Notes: a model not told the origin generated them from the letters alone. Shown: positions 22,716-34,928, counted from the first letter of the stretch. The stretch: DNA of 64,000 nt from Isoetes taiwanensis (GCA_021234155.1 JAJEKV010000005.1:4838952-4902951), one strand, 5' to 3'. Numbers and translations are program-made.

Positions 22716-23335
22716 CTGCATGCAACAAACTTGCCATCAGAACATACACATGATTGAAGCACAAGATTAGTAAGATATCTATAAGTACTACAAGGTCCTG
22801 GATGTGGGTGCAACTGGAGAGAATGACAGATTCTTTTGTGCATTGGTTTAAATATTATTGTAAAGCATAATTTATCCCTAATGTTTCTATGAGTGCACAC
22901 AATGAACAAAATGTTTTCTCGACCAATGACTTGTTTACAAGCATTATACCATATCTTGTGCAAACCATTACAAGTAAAGCTGGGAAGCTTACCACCCACC
23001 ACAAGTTTAGCTGGAGGGCTTCCCACCATTCTAGGCCATGAAAGAATAGCCCTTAAACAGCCTCTGAGACCTCTGAGGCAAAGCTTGTGTCATATATTAT
23101 TACATATGTCATGTATAATTACATATTACATGACATATACATTTTCTATACAATATATGCCATATATTATATGATATAAACATATATGACATATATTAGA
23201 TAGGTCATGAATAATTATATGACATAAACGACATATATTACATATGTCATGGATAATTATATGACATAAATAATATATGACATATGTTGCATATGCCATA
23301 TAAAACATATGTCATAGATTATATACATATACATA
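22336..23335 (+). repeat. Segmental duplication unit 1 (with the decayed RING copy)
   Basis: This segment matches 23740-24281 joined to 31262-31648. The second copy is split at the AATG target by two inserted elements. Shared landmarks include AATGTTTCTATGAGTGCACAC, AAGCTGGGAAGCTTACCACCCAC and the AT-rich array at the end. Divergence between units is a few percent by eye. Confidence 0.88.
23085..23335. repeat. AT-rich low-complexity array of ATATGACATA-like words
   Basis: Repeated words such as ATATGACATAAAC, ACATATGTCATG and ATAATTATATGACATA form a quasi-palindromic array. The same array ends duplication unit 2 at about 31475-31648. Open frames in it are by-products of the composition. Confidence 0.8.
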
Positions 23336-23736
23336 ACTATCACTACTTATGTAAAGCAGTATAATTTGTGCTTAGAAAAATCGATATCTAATATTCCTGG
23401 GCTGAGAAGAGCCCACAGCTTGACACGTCTATTAATTTAGGCCTTCCTAAAATAAGAAGAGAAAAATTTGTTGCTGCCACACGTGTCATGAACCAAGCCG
23501 CATCCAAACCTCTTGCTGATCCAGAAACTCCAGATAGAGGCCGCCGCAATCCATTGTTGCGGATCTTCAATGATTGGCCACTTCAATGATTGGGCTTCTG
23601 TCTCTTCGTACATGGCCTTGCCTGGTTGAGTAAAAGGGAAATCTTGGCTGAATCTCATTGAATTCCATGAATTTAGTGAAAAATACCATGACATTTATGG
23701 AGGAATCTTTGTAACTCATGACATTTACCATGACAT

Positions 23737-24113
23737 TACCAAACGAAACCTCAGGTAACTTAGTTGGTTTACTCTTTATCTGTGCTCTACATAATGGGCA
23801 TTCTGTCCTCTTCTGATGTTCCCAGATATCAAATGCACATGTCATGCATACCTTTGCATGACCACAGGGCAATAACGCTCTACTGCCTGCTGCATCTTCT
23901 TGAAAATTGAAAGCACAAACTGCACATTCTTCCTGCAAAGAACACACAAAAGCTATTAGATGTTCTTCAGGTTAATATAGCTATAGTAAAGCAACTTACA
24001 TCATTTACAAATTCAGCAACCTTCTTTGCTTCAGCATCCCTCTTTAATTTTTCCTGCTCAGCCAGCCATTGTTCAAGCAATGCTTGTTTCTGGTTCCCAT
24101 TTTCCTCCAGGAG
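23737..24113 (-). pseudogene. RING-finger protein gene fragment, copy 2 (domain intact, gene truncated)
   Basis: Minus-strand exon 24113-24000 (114 bp) encodes a Glu/Lys-rich helical segment (WLAEQEKLKRDAEAKKVAEF) with a GTAAGTT donor. The next exon begins at 23932 after a TTTGCAG acceptor and encodes a C3HC4-type RING: CAVC, then LLPCGHAKVC, CMTC-like spacing, and CPLC at the end. The reading frame then runs out of the homologous segment at about 23737 into unrelated sequence, so the native end seen in copy 1 is lost. Upstream exons are absent because the duplication ends and two elements are inserted at 24282. Likely ancestral function: E3 ubiquitin ligase of unknown target. Confidence 0.8.
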
Positions 24114-24284
24114 CTGCATGCAACAAACTTGCCACCAGAACATACACATGATTGAAGCACAAGATTAATAAGATATCTATAAGTACTACAAGGTCCTGGA
24201 TGTGCGTGCAACTGGAGAGAATGACAGATTCTTTTGTGCATTGGTTTAAATATCATTGTAAAGCATAATTTATCCTTAATGCCA

Positions 24285-24312
24285 CGGTTCTATTGCGACA
24301 GCAATAGAACCG
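24285..24312. other. Perfect 12-bp terminal hairpin of element X1
   Basis: CGGTTCTATTGC (24285-24296), loop GACA, GCAATAGAACCG (24301-24312). In element X2 the same place reads with a damaged stem (GACGGTAGATAGAACCG). Confidence 0.85.
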
Positions 24313-26480
24313 ACATTCCTTGGATGGGGACGTCCCTTTGTCACTCCTCCTATTTATTCAGCCTCTCTTCTTTATTCTATCATCGGCGTTCTCTTGAGCT
24401 AGATTTCTCCTTCTTCTCTATCCTATCAGTTTCCCTCGCCTTACCAGAATTTAGCCGCTCTTCAATCTATTAGTTTTTCTAGCCTCTGCGTATCCACTTG
24501 ACTGCTGCAGTTTGCTTGGATGTGGAGACAGGGTTTCGACATAAGCTCCAAGGCCGGTCTCAGATTTGATTTTGGCGACATCTTCTGCGTGTGTCTGTTT
24601 ACTTCATTTTCCTCCTTTATTGGGCACAAGACAAGGAGTCACAGGTGCAGTCCGGGATTCAATGCGATTCGTATCGTTGTTTAGGCGGGCCTGGGTCTTT
24701 TCAGGTCCATTTTTGCCTTATCTGAGTTTTGTCGAATTGGAGTTTGTGGCCGTTTGAATGCAAAGCTTCTTATCTTGCTGGATGAGTGCATGTTCATGGC
24801 GTCCTGGATTTTTGAGGCATCTCGACTGGATCTTCTCTGACCCACTCGATCTGAGGCCCGGAGGTCAGATGTTGATATTCCTTTTTTCTTTGGCGGCAAT
24901 ACTGAAGGGAAATCTCTGCTTATGGTTTGCCCCAAATTTGCATCATCGTTGATGGAACCTGGATCCAAGCTCAGAGGAGCGTTTGGTTGAGAATGGTGGT
25001 GCCTTAGTTATGGTTTGTCTGCAAGATCCAAGCTCAGAGGAGCGTTTGGTTGAGAGATGCAGGGGACTATTTTATTTCAGCCTTCTTGCAGTTGCAGTAT
25101 TTCACAGAGGTTCAGATCCATTTTTTATCTCGTAGACACCATTTTGGTAGGCCTTTTTTTCCTTATTCTTAGGCTTGGCGACCCTTGGTTCAGGTCTGTA
25201 GCCTCTGCGTTAGTTATTTTGGATTCGTCTACTTTACTGTTCATGATTCTATTCTTTCTCTTTGCTCTAGTTTTGACAGAGGATAAAACTTGAATTCTTA
25301 ATATATCCTACCGGATCTATGTTGCCTTATGGTATCCTTATCTTGGATGTTGTGGATCCATCATGGATAGCTTACTGCTTTATTTTTGTTGGCTAATTGT
25401 CTTCTTGTCCATTTCGATGCCACAGGTTCTTTAGACCTTACTCTTTGATTTCTCTTGCTTTTATCCTTTGATTATCCAGTTCTGGTCATGGTCTCTTTTG
25501 GGCATTTGACGTTTAAGGTCAGTTTTAATGTCTTGTCTTATGCTTTAATCTGGCAAAGAATATTTAAGACATGGCTGGCATTTGCCGCCTCTGTGCATTT
25601 CTAGTATGATATGTTTAATAGTTGGAGTTTCTTTGTTCGATCTGCTCCTTCTGAATTTGTTTCGTATTTCCTTTGTTCGACTTTGCGCAGTTTTAAGAAT
25701 GGGTTCCAGGTCTGTATCTCTCATGCATATAGCTTTTGTTCTGAGTTCTTCATATTTTTGAACTGTTTGAAGGTGGGATTTTCCTGTAAAGTTTGGTTTC
25801 TGCATTGCCACAACAATTAGCTTTGTGTTTTTTGGTGTTGGATCTGCATCATGTGCATGGACGGTGGACTCATATAGTCCATGCATCCTTGCCGTAGCTT
25901 TCCAAGGGTTACCAATAATCTAGCTTAGATAGAAGGAAGGCTTACCATGGGTTTTTTCAGGTGTAAAATACAAGGCTGCGTCACAGGGCTGACAGTGGGT
26001 GTCAAGTAAATTTATTGATCTTATATTACAGGGCTTGCTTCTCTCTTTAGTCCCTTTAAGATTACATTTGTAGCTCGAGGAGCATCGAAATTCAAATTGG
26101 TTGCCGTAAATGTAATGCATTGCAGTTTTTTGCATGGACTTAACATCGATTTGGTAAAGTAATGGCTTTACTCTGTGACAATGCTGCCGTGCATCCGCTT
26201 ATAATTTTGTCCTATATTTTGTTTTCCTTTTATTCCTGCCACCATGCCTTTATTATAGTTAGTTTTTTATTGCAATCCGGCCACCACTAACTTGAGTTGG
26301 ACGTTATTAGCATCTTTATTTTGGCATACCTTATCAAAGTGCATCGTATCTCTCATAAAATCGGGCTTATTCTTTATGATCTTATCTATTTTTGCACATT
26401 TGTCTTTTGGATGTGATTGTCTTTTGATGCGAGTTTAAATGCACGTGTCTTTGGGTCTTTATCATTTCGTTTGCATTTTG

Positions 26481-26634
26481 CTTGCCTTAAATGTCAATGT
26501 AAAGTTGCTTATCTATTTGCATTTCATCCTTTTATGGCCTTAAATGAGATCATTTTGCTTGCCTTAAATGTCAATGTAAAGTTGCTTATCGATTTGTATT
26601 TCATCCTTTTATGGCCTTAAATGAGATCGTATCT
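26481..26634 (+). repeat. Two tandem 77-bp units in X1
   Basis: Both start CTTGCCTTAAATGTC and include TTTATGGCCTTAAATGAGATC; they begin at 26481 and 26558. Only a few bases differ, so the duplication is recent. Longer, more degenerate repeats of about 330 bp are also visible nearby, for example TGTTCGTGG...CCAATCATC at about 28355 and 28690, with a similar phrase near 27325. Confidence 0.85.
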
Positions 26635-29600
26635 TTGGGTCTTTATCAATTTGCATTTCTGTTTGTTGACTCTAACGTTGCTTGTCTTTGTGGTCTTTAT
26701 CAATTTGCATCTTATTCTTTTATCCATGAAGGATGTTTTAGGGGCAAAGCTTGTCGATGGGAGCAGAGCTGGTACGCTCACGGTCATGCCCATTTGGTTG
26801 CTCAGTTGCGGGCCTTTAGACCATTGTAGCACCCCCGATATTGGGGTGGCCACCTTTTCTCCCATTTTTACCTTTTTAAACTATGGCCATCTATTTTAAC
26901 ATACCCATCTGTTGTCCCTCTATGTTTGCAATTGACACAGGTTGTTTGACTCTGGATACGAATGTTACAATCAAGACGCCAACTCTGCGACTTCTGTGGG
27001 GTATCAAAGTTTTGGTTCATTCGCTACAGTATTTTGACCACGTTGGTTCTCTTGGTGCCATAGCCCTGTTGTTGGTCCATTATTTTAGTAAGAAATTAGT
27101 ATTATTTTTTGAGCTCCTTAGTCGTTTGCATTCTTTCTCTATAATAAGTTTTGCCATTGTTCTTGCATGAAATTGATCTTTATATCCTCTTTGGCATATT
27201 TGGTCTTTACACATGCACCACAAATTGCATATTTTAGATAGGAGCATTTCCTTTTTATTTTTTGGGGCATGCATTCGTTTGTGGTACATCTTTGTCTCAT
27301 TGGGCATTGGCCCATATTAGACGTTGTTGTTCCAATCATCACACATGTTAGTTCCATTGACGTTTTCATAAATTTGTTTGGTCTATTTCTTGCATTCTTG
27401 GCCATTAGAGTTTGGATGCATGGGCCTTTTGATTTGTAGTGGTGTAGTCATGCTCCGTCCCTATTGTGGTTTTGGATTATGATAACATTGAGAATCATTT
27501 TTTATGATGGGCGTGTTTGATTTGATAGTCACATTTGTTCGTTTTTGTTAAAGTTACACGTTAGAGTTATAGGGTGTTTTATCGGGTGATTATGTCATAC
27601 TTTAGGTGTTGTGACAGAGACGAGCCCATCTTAGCATGGTAAAGACACGATGTTGGTCTTCTGAATGTATTTTTCTTTTCTTTCATTTACATGTCTAGTT
27701 CTCCATTTCTCTATTTATATTGATCGAGTCTGGTCTTATACGTTTCACCTAACTTCTCTTAGTCCCTTTTGCTCTCGGTATCCTCTCATTTACATTCTTG
27801 GTGGCTCCATTTGACTTATGATGATGTCCAGTCGAGTCGGCATCATTCTTGTTTCTTTCACTGGTGGCTAGTTTCTATTGACAGATATTAGTGCGCACTC
27901 CTTTTCATTCTTGTTGGTGCTTTATTCCATTAGTTGCATCAGCTTCCTCTCATCATTGTCAATCCCAGAATATCCGTTGTTGATGTAGTACTCTTTAACT
28001 TAGTCCTTTTTTGTCAATTATTCTTTGACTCTAGCTTACTCCACTTTGTTGCTTGACATCTTACTGGTTGTTTTGCCCTTTCTGGCTTGGATGATTGCCC
28101 ATCTCGCATGTTCTATGGCTTCAGGAGGACCATGGTCTCGTAGGAGACTATTCTTTCATCTTCTCTTATTTTGGTCATGTGCATTGGGTAGATAATGCTT
28201 GTACTGCATAGTTTCGTTGTGCCATGGGCGTTTCTTAGAGTTTCATCTGATGCATTCTTCTTCGCTAAAAATGTATGGGCATTGATTCATTCTTAGCATT
28301 TGTTTCTTATTCATTGGTTTCTTTTGAATACTGGTGCCATGCTGGATATTCTGTATCTTGTTCGTGGACTTTGTTGTCCTAATCATCTTTATCGTCTTTT
28401 GAAGATACCTCCACAGGCCTTGGAGAATTTTCGTGGTTTATGGTATTGTATCCCATATTGCTTCTTTGTCCTGTTAGCCTACAACATTTAACTCAGTTAG
28501 TTTAATGCATATTTTGGTCATATGCATAAGGTAGATAACGCTTGTACTACATGGCTTTTTGTTGTACAAGGCTTTGTATATGTGCGTATCTGGTTTTAGC
28601 TAATGCCTTCTACTTCTCTAATCCTTTTTTAGCATTATAACTCATTTGTTTCATTTGATCTTTGATCCATGCATAGGATATCATGTATATTGTTCGTGGT
28701 TTTGTTGTTCCAATCATCGTACCTTTGTATGGTCATCTGATGTTACCACTAACATTTCGCCAGTAGTTTTCTCGTCTCGGTGCCAGTTGTGCAACTATTC
28801 CAATTTGGCCATATGGGTCCTAGTTTTGTCCTTTTGCTTGGTAAGTTCTTGTTCATGACATTGTTTCATTAACCCACTGTCCCTATGGCATTTTTCCTTA
28901 TACTTTCATATGTTCTTTTGATCCTTTTGCATGCCACATTTAGTCATTTGCTTCAGATTAACTTTTGCTTCGCATAGATATTGATCCCTTTGTGCCATTT
29001 ACTCGTGGTTGGTACCTCTAGTTCTTTTTATGTCGTTGTTTTCGTTGTTTTCACTCGGGTCTTTTGCATAACTTTTCTATGCTTCTAACTGCGAGTTGTG
29101 CACCTTTGCCAAGTGCGCTAAAATTTTTTATGCTTAGTCCAGTTTATCACAGTTGTCCTTTTTGCTCTAGGTTCTGTTTCTTTTCTTGATATCATCATTC
29201 CAGTTATTATGTATTCCCTGGACATGTTTTTGCTATTCTAATCCATCCATTTGCCATTGCTTCATTATCTAAATGTGCTTTTTTCCCTCCTTTGCTCATC
29301 TCTTTTCCATATTTTCCCTTTTTCCCAGTACTTGGTGCCTTTTTCTCCATTTGTTCCAGTCTATCAGTCGATTTGTTTGTTTCTAGGTGTTTTATATTGG
29401 GTCACTTGGGTCACTTGAGTGTTTGTTTCTATGTCTTTCGCATTGATCCTTTGTTGTCTCTATTTGTGAATTCACTCCACTTGTTCCATGTGTCCCATTA
29501 GCTTCATTTGTGCGTTCTATTTTATTGCAGTGACCTTTATAGACTCGTTCCTCCCTTTCTTTATTCCACATTTTCAATCGCTTTTATTAGAATCTACATG

Positions 29601-30323
29601 CTTCATTATGGGTTTGGTGCGCTCCATTTGCTATACACTCCTCATTATCTCGGTAGCTCCATTTTGATATCATTTCTCTATTCTGGTTGTGTTTGCATTG
29701 TTTCCTTAATTTATTTTCTTTAGCTTATTGTACATTGGTTCCTTCTTTGGTTTCTTTGTCTTCTTGCTCTTTTTCTATTGCTAGTTAGGATAATTTGCTT
29801 TTATAGTATCTTTGTTAGTGTAGTATTTATTGGACATTAGTCATTTGAGATCATTACTTTGATGATGACATCATGTTCGTGGCTCTGTCTGCTGTTGTTC
29901 CATAAGTTCCTTCCCTCATCTCTTACTGCATTTTTCAATTGTCTTCTTCATTCTTATGTTCCCGTTTCCATCTCTCATAGCATTCCTCCATCGTGTTCTC
30001 CTTCATTTTTATTTATTCCATTGTTTGCATTCCGGCATTGCTTGCTCTTTCTGTTTCTTTATTGCTCCTTTGTCTCTATCTTCTCTTTATCCCCTTTTTC
30101 CTCCATTTTTTCTTAGTTTCCTCTTCCTTCGTTTTACTCTGATTGCTGTCCGCCTTATCTATGCATTCTTTTCCAGTGACCTTGTAGACTCGTTTCTCCC
30201 TTTCTTTATACTATATTTCTCTTTAGCTTCTCTTCTTTTCACTTTCCATGCTGAGTAGTTTTTTGAGTTTGTTCCTCTTCTATCGGCCAGTATATGCCTA
30301 TCATAGGACCCATCCTAGGAATG

Positions 30324-31261
30324 CCACGGTTCTATTGCGACGGTAGATAGAACCGACATTCACTGGATGGGGACGTCCCTTTGTCACTCCTCCTATTTAT
30401 TCAGCCTCTCTTCTTTGTTCTATCATCGGCGTTCTCTTGAGCTAGATTTCTCCTTCTTCTCTATCCTATCAGTTTCCCTCACCCTCCCTCCCTTGATGGG
30501 TTTTTCATTTGATCGTGTTAGTTATTTTGCTTTTTCTATGTCCTTTAAATTTGCATTCTTTATTTCCTCCGTGGCTTTGTAGCCTTTTGAGGCATACTTA
30601 TTAGTTTACTCTTTCTAGAAGTGGCACTAGTATTTTATTTATTCATTCATGTTTTCTCTCGGTGTGGCTTTGTAGCCTCGAGTCAATATTTATTATTCAT
30701 GTTTTTTCTCTCCGGTGGCTGTTGCCTCCGAGATCATATTTATTGTTTTTTCTCGTGGGCGGTGTAGCCTCCGGGCGGCACTAATCGGTTGTTTTCCCGC
30801 GATGGTCATTCCCGCGGGACGGTTCCCGATTGGTGGTTTGTTTTTCTTTCTTGGCGTGGCCACAGGGCCTCCGAGTCTTCTTGCTTATGGCACCTAACTC
30901 GTGACGGGTTATTTTTCTTTTCGGCCTTGATTACGCGGGGATTGTTTAAGGCTTTGTGGTTGCCATAGTGCGTGGGGTCGTGCTTCAACTATTTGCTTGG
31001 GTTTCCTCAAAAACCTAAGAAGGCGTGGTTCTTCTTCCCGATGAGGAGCAGTCATCGGATCTTCTCAACTTTGCATCGACCAAGTGGGGATTAAACCATT
31101 TTTTATGTTGTGTTCTTCAGTTTCATTATGCTCTCGATGATTGTCTAGTTTCGGAGCATTTAAAGTTCATATTTCCAAATTTATCTATCCCTAGTGAGGG
31201 ATCCATTTGTACTCAATGTTTTACAAAGCCAGTATATGCCTATCATAGGACCCATCCTAGG
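30324..31261 (+). mobile_element. Unclassified 0.94-kb element (X2) in tandem with X1
   Basis: Begins CCACGGTTCTATTGCGAC and ends GCCTATCATAGGACCCATCCTAGG, as X1 does, and is flanked by AATG on both sides (30320-30323 and 31262-31265). Its middle is different from X1. After 31265 the duplicated host segment resumes with TTTCTATGAATGCAC. The shared-ends, different-middle pattern is typical of non-autonomous members of one transposon family. Confidence 0.7.
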
Positions 31262-31648
31262 AATGTTTCTATGAATGCACACAATGAACAAAACGTTTTC
31301 TCGACCAATGACTTGTTTACAAGCATTATACCATATCTTGTGCAAACCATTATAAGTAAAGCTGGGAAGCTTACCACCCACTACAAGTTTAGCTGGAGAG
31401 CTTCCCACCATTCTAGGCCATGAAAGAATAGCTCTTAGACAGCCTCTGAGACCTCTGAGGCAAAGCTCGTGTCATATATTATTACATATGTCATGTATAA
31501 TTACATAACATACACATTTTCTATACAATATATGCCATATATAATTATATGATATAAACATATATGACACATATTAGATAGGTCATGAATAATTATATGA
31601 CATAAACGACATATATTACATATGTCATGGATAATTATATGACATAAA
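31262..31648 (+). repeat. Segmental duplication unit 2, distal part
   Basis: Aligns with 22877-23260 of unit 1, including CTTACCACCCAC and the AT-rich ATATGACATA array. It stops at 31648, exactly where a Helitron 3' end begins, with the expected A before CTAG. Confidence 0.85.
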
Positions 31649-31676
31649 CTAGTAATAGTGCCCAGCGTTGCTGGGC
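31649..31676 (-). mobile_element. Helitron 3' terminus (minus strand), element extends rightward
   Basis: Read on the minus strand the sequence is the hairpin GCCCAGC-AAC-GCTGGGC (31676-31660), seven more bases (ACTATTA), then CTAG at 31652-31649 with T following in the flank. This is the classical Helitron end (GC-rich hairpin, short spacer, CTRR, insertion before T). The element would extend to higher coordinates, but I cannot locate its 5' TC end. No Rep/helicase is visible nearby, so it is probably non-autonomous. Confidence 0.82.
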
Positions 31677-32349
31677 AAATGTTAGAAACATGTCAATGAA
31701 ACTTGTAGATTTGTACGGTGTGTGTATGTTTGATATTTTATATGTTCAAGAACTAAATGAAAGTTATAGTACCCAACGTTGGTGGGTATAGGTTGTAAAT
31801 GATCTACTAACATCATGTTTATTTTAAACTATTATATCGCGTATAACACAAATAGAGTTCAAACCACTATATGTGAGATGATGGACGTGTTTATTTTCAT
31901 ATAATTGTTTCGTTCTTTATTTTTGCTTCTCACCATTTCAGAATAATGAAACTAACATAAAATCTAACAATAAAAACATTTCATGGTCTAAAAGTGAGTT
32001 GATTTGATTTTCAAGATCATTCACATCATTGTTAACAACATTGACATGTACTGTTATAGACATTAAATTATGAACAATTTATTATAACATCTTAGATAGA
32101 TAGTAAACCATGCGTAAGTGCTACATGAGAAAAATAACCTTGTGCTAGACCAAAACTATTGTTTTAACACAACCTAGTGTATATTATGTTCTACATATGC
32201 ATAGGCTATGCATTGTCCTATTATTTATAAGCTGATATGTTAATGTTTAACACTTGCCCTAGGGATGAGCTATGTTATTATAATATCTGCTGGACAAAAC
32301 AACGCAAACTTTAATTTCCATTGTTTAACATGTTGATAGTTGTACATGC

Positions 32350-33890
32350 ATATAATCCTTGTGCAAACTGCATAATATATTGGAGTTTCCAGTTCTTCGG
32401 CAAAGTAGAGGCTCCTAAGACCAGAGAAAAGAATTGAAATTTCAAAATCTACATCCTTAACATCATAATATTTTCCTCCTACTGCAATAATTCTAGGTTT
32501 AAGATCCTAGTGAACATGACCAGTGGAACGAAGCTCCTGCACAGTCTTGGCCAGATATTGAATGAGAGGAACTGCTTCTTTTCATAAAGCCTTCCTTGGC
32601 ACTCAGTTATATCATACAAACTAAACTAACACAATTCCGTGGTCAAATACCAGAAACATTCATCAATGATTACCTCCTTAAAAGGCACAACTCCGGAGCG
32701 ATTGGATAGCTTTCGGATGCATTCATTCCCAACCTATGTGCACTGCTATTTCTGCAGTTAGCTTGTGTAGACACTCTATAGTCTTCTGCCATAACCTAAA
32801 GCTCATACTGCATGTAGCTCTGTTGCGAAAAGCAGGATCCACTTTCATGCTAACTTTATAAAATTATGTGTAGGAAGAAAACACAGTAAGAAATCCATGA
32901 ATTTCACAGATAGTTAGGTGTTCTAGCAGATGATTGATAGGAATGTTGAAACTACTTGCAGCTGCCTTCTACTTTCGATTGACACTGTGTTTTCCTCTAT
33001 TGTGTCTATATCCTATAACAATAAAATAAACACGGATCAACTATGAATGAAAAAGAAACGTCAGTTTATGTCCACTTGAACAGGGAATGTTGAAATTACT
33101 TACAGCTAGTTGCCTTCTGCCAATAATAGACACTTCAGACATGCAGGATCTTTTAACCCGTCTTTGGCTTCTTCTAAACACAAAGCCAACACCCATTAAC
33201 TGCGTGAAAGGTTCAAGATACTGCTTCTGAAGCTGAAAACTCTAGAACACGAAGCATGTAATATGGATATGTGCAGAAACAAACCTTAAGAGCAAGTCTT
33301 ACTGCAAAATCTATTGCTAATGTGCCATGAGTCCTGATGGACACCTTCTTGTCCTCTATTCTATCAAGCATTTTGTAGCTAAACAATAGATCGGACAAAC
33401 TTTTGCGGGTATGTTTGCTCCATTTTCTTGAGTTCAAAATAGGGCCAAGAAAACGACCACCAGGGTTAGACAGGATACCATATGCTGCCACTTTTTGTTG
33501 GTACTTTGGTTATGGTAGACAACCAATTTTCTCGGCGTGCTACCCCCTTTTGTTGGTACTTTGGCCATGGCAGACAGACGAATTGCTCGGTTTACTATAA
33601 GAAGCAATTTTTTGTTGCAGCCATATGCACAAACATACCTGAGAGCAAGTCTTACTTAGAGCAAGTCTTACTGCCAAATTCGTTGTGACTGTGCCATGAG
33701 ACAAAAACATGCTGCTTCATTTTCCAAAGTTCAAGATCGGGCCGAGAAAAAGACCGACAGCATTAGACAAAATACCCTGTGCTGCCCCTTTTGATTGGTA
33801 CTTTGGCTATGGGAGACAACGGATTTGCTCAGTTTACTGTAAGAAGAGGCAATTTTGGTTGCAGCCATATGCACTTGTACTTCTACGCTA
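32350..33890 (-). pseudogene. Captured protein kinase gene remnant
   Basis: Minus-strand coding-like pieces in one orientation. At about 33470-33290 RFLGPILNSRKWSKHTRKSL continues to RTHGTLAIDFAVRLALK. At about 32810-32680 come IECLHKLTAEIAVHIG and CIRKLSNRSGVVPFKE. At about 32590-32400 come VPLIQYLAKTVQELRSTG then VH*DLKP, the catalytic-loop HRDLKP with Arg changed to a stop, followed by a YYDVKDVDFEIS segment in place of the DFG region. This is kinase subdomains VIa-VII without a functional loop. Intron-like gaps separate the pieces. Part of the upstream exon is repeated at about 33690-33750. It lies just inside the Helitron 3' end, same strand, as captured genes usually do. The kinase family is not identified. 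Confidence 0.6.
33440..33890. repeat. Degenerate tandem duplication, about 300 bp
   Basis: The blocks starting GCCAAGAAAACGACC (near 33443) and GCCGAGAAAAAGACC (near 33741) both continue with TTGGTACTTTGG and GCAGCCATATGCAC. The duplication includes part of the kinase-remnant exon. A further 94-bp tandem pair (GAAACATAAGGAAATTTGAA at 33921 and 34015) follows. Confidence 0.75.
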
Positions 33891-34928
33891 AATGAATAAC
33901 AGAACCACGGAGGAAAGATAGAAACATAAGGAAATTTGAACATGTGGTAAACACCAAACCACCGTAATGAAGCTATAGCCCGATGAAGCTAGCTTCCATT
34001 CCAATATTTGTGTAGAAACATAAGGAAATTTGAACGTGTGGTCAACACCAAACCACCGGAATGAAGCTACGACCCGATGAAACTCACCTTTAAATGATGG
34101 AGTTTCCAACGGTCCTGAATCAGTGAATAGAGTTATACATTAGGACATCCCCAATGAATTAAAAGCCACCAAGCTGCATAGTTTTTGTAATATACAAGTA
34201 CTAAAATGTGTAAAATTGCATATTAATGGCCTGGTCTTTGAATCCTTATTTGAGCAGTTTCTGGCTAAGGAGGCAACTTTCTGAAAGACCCTTCAAGTTT
34301 TCCTTTCTAGAGTGCACGAACGTATGCATAATAATAATCCCACTTGCTCGTAATAGCTCTGCAAATGTAATAATTTCAACTGAGCACTTGCTAGTAGAGT
34401 TTTAATCACTAAGCAATGAATGAACGATTTGCGCCCTGTAAGAAAGGTAATACCAGACAGCTGAAAAATTTGCAGTTCCTACTTTAAATTGTTTCAAAAT
34501 TAGACAACTTAAAGACTGTAAAACTCTAAAACAACTTTTAACTCTAACTATACTCTAAAACTCACTGTTTCTTCAATGGGTTTGGAAACATAACCATCAT
34601 CCAATTAAATTGGGATTATGTCAACTCCAAAATCACGCCAACCTGCTATTGTCTTCTAGGGGGTTTTTGTTTTTTTTAATCTTTTTTTTTGGACTTCAAA
34701 AATAACATAAGGTTGCGATTCACGTGTGACGTTTCATATGCGAATTGAAATATGCAAAAATGAAGAGCAATTTGCTAACATAGATGAGACCAAAATTGCT
34801 TGCTCGATAGATGATAATATTAGGTTTGATAATAACAGATTGCATTATTTGCGAGGCAATTCCAGACTCGAAATTATCGATACATGGCACAAATATCATA
34901 CAAAAATATCATATATTCCAATAAAACA

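Larger units (their letters stand above)
24282..30319 (+). mobile_element. Unclassified 6-kb insertion element (X1), T-rich strand, AATG-flanked
   Basis: It interrupts the duplicated segment: the empty sequence in unit 1 (TAATGTTTCTATGAG) is here split after AATG. It begins CCACGGTTCTATTGCGAC, ends GACCCATCCTAGG, and is followed by AATG and then a second, shorter element with the same first ~160 bp and last ~40 bp. Neither terminal inverted repeats nor LTRs of equal length are present. A 12-bp perfect hairpin lies at the 5' end. The first 160 bp look promoter-like, with CTATTTAT then a pyrimidine-rich tract. The + strand is strikingly T-rich and A-poor throughout. No long frame or known domain. 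It may be a rolling-circle-like or retroposon-like non-coding element. Confidence 0.7.

Noticed and set aside
23085-23335. CRISPR-like or regulatory array of short repeats
   Set aside because: Repeat words vary in length and sequence, there are no spacers, and the DNA is plant nuclear; it is AT-rich low complexity.
29859-30258. Overlapping 85-100 codon hydrophobic frames
   Set aside because: They are Phe/Ser/Leu-rich because of the T-rich strand; no start context or similarity supports a membrane protein.
24282-31261. X1 and X2 as the 5' and 3' ends of one LTR retrotransposon
   Set aside because: The two units share only the first ~160 bp and last ~40 bp. LTRs should match along their whole length, and no PBS, polypurine tract or pol domain is present.
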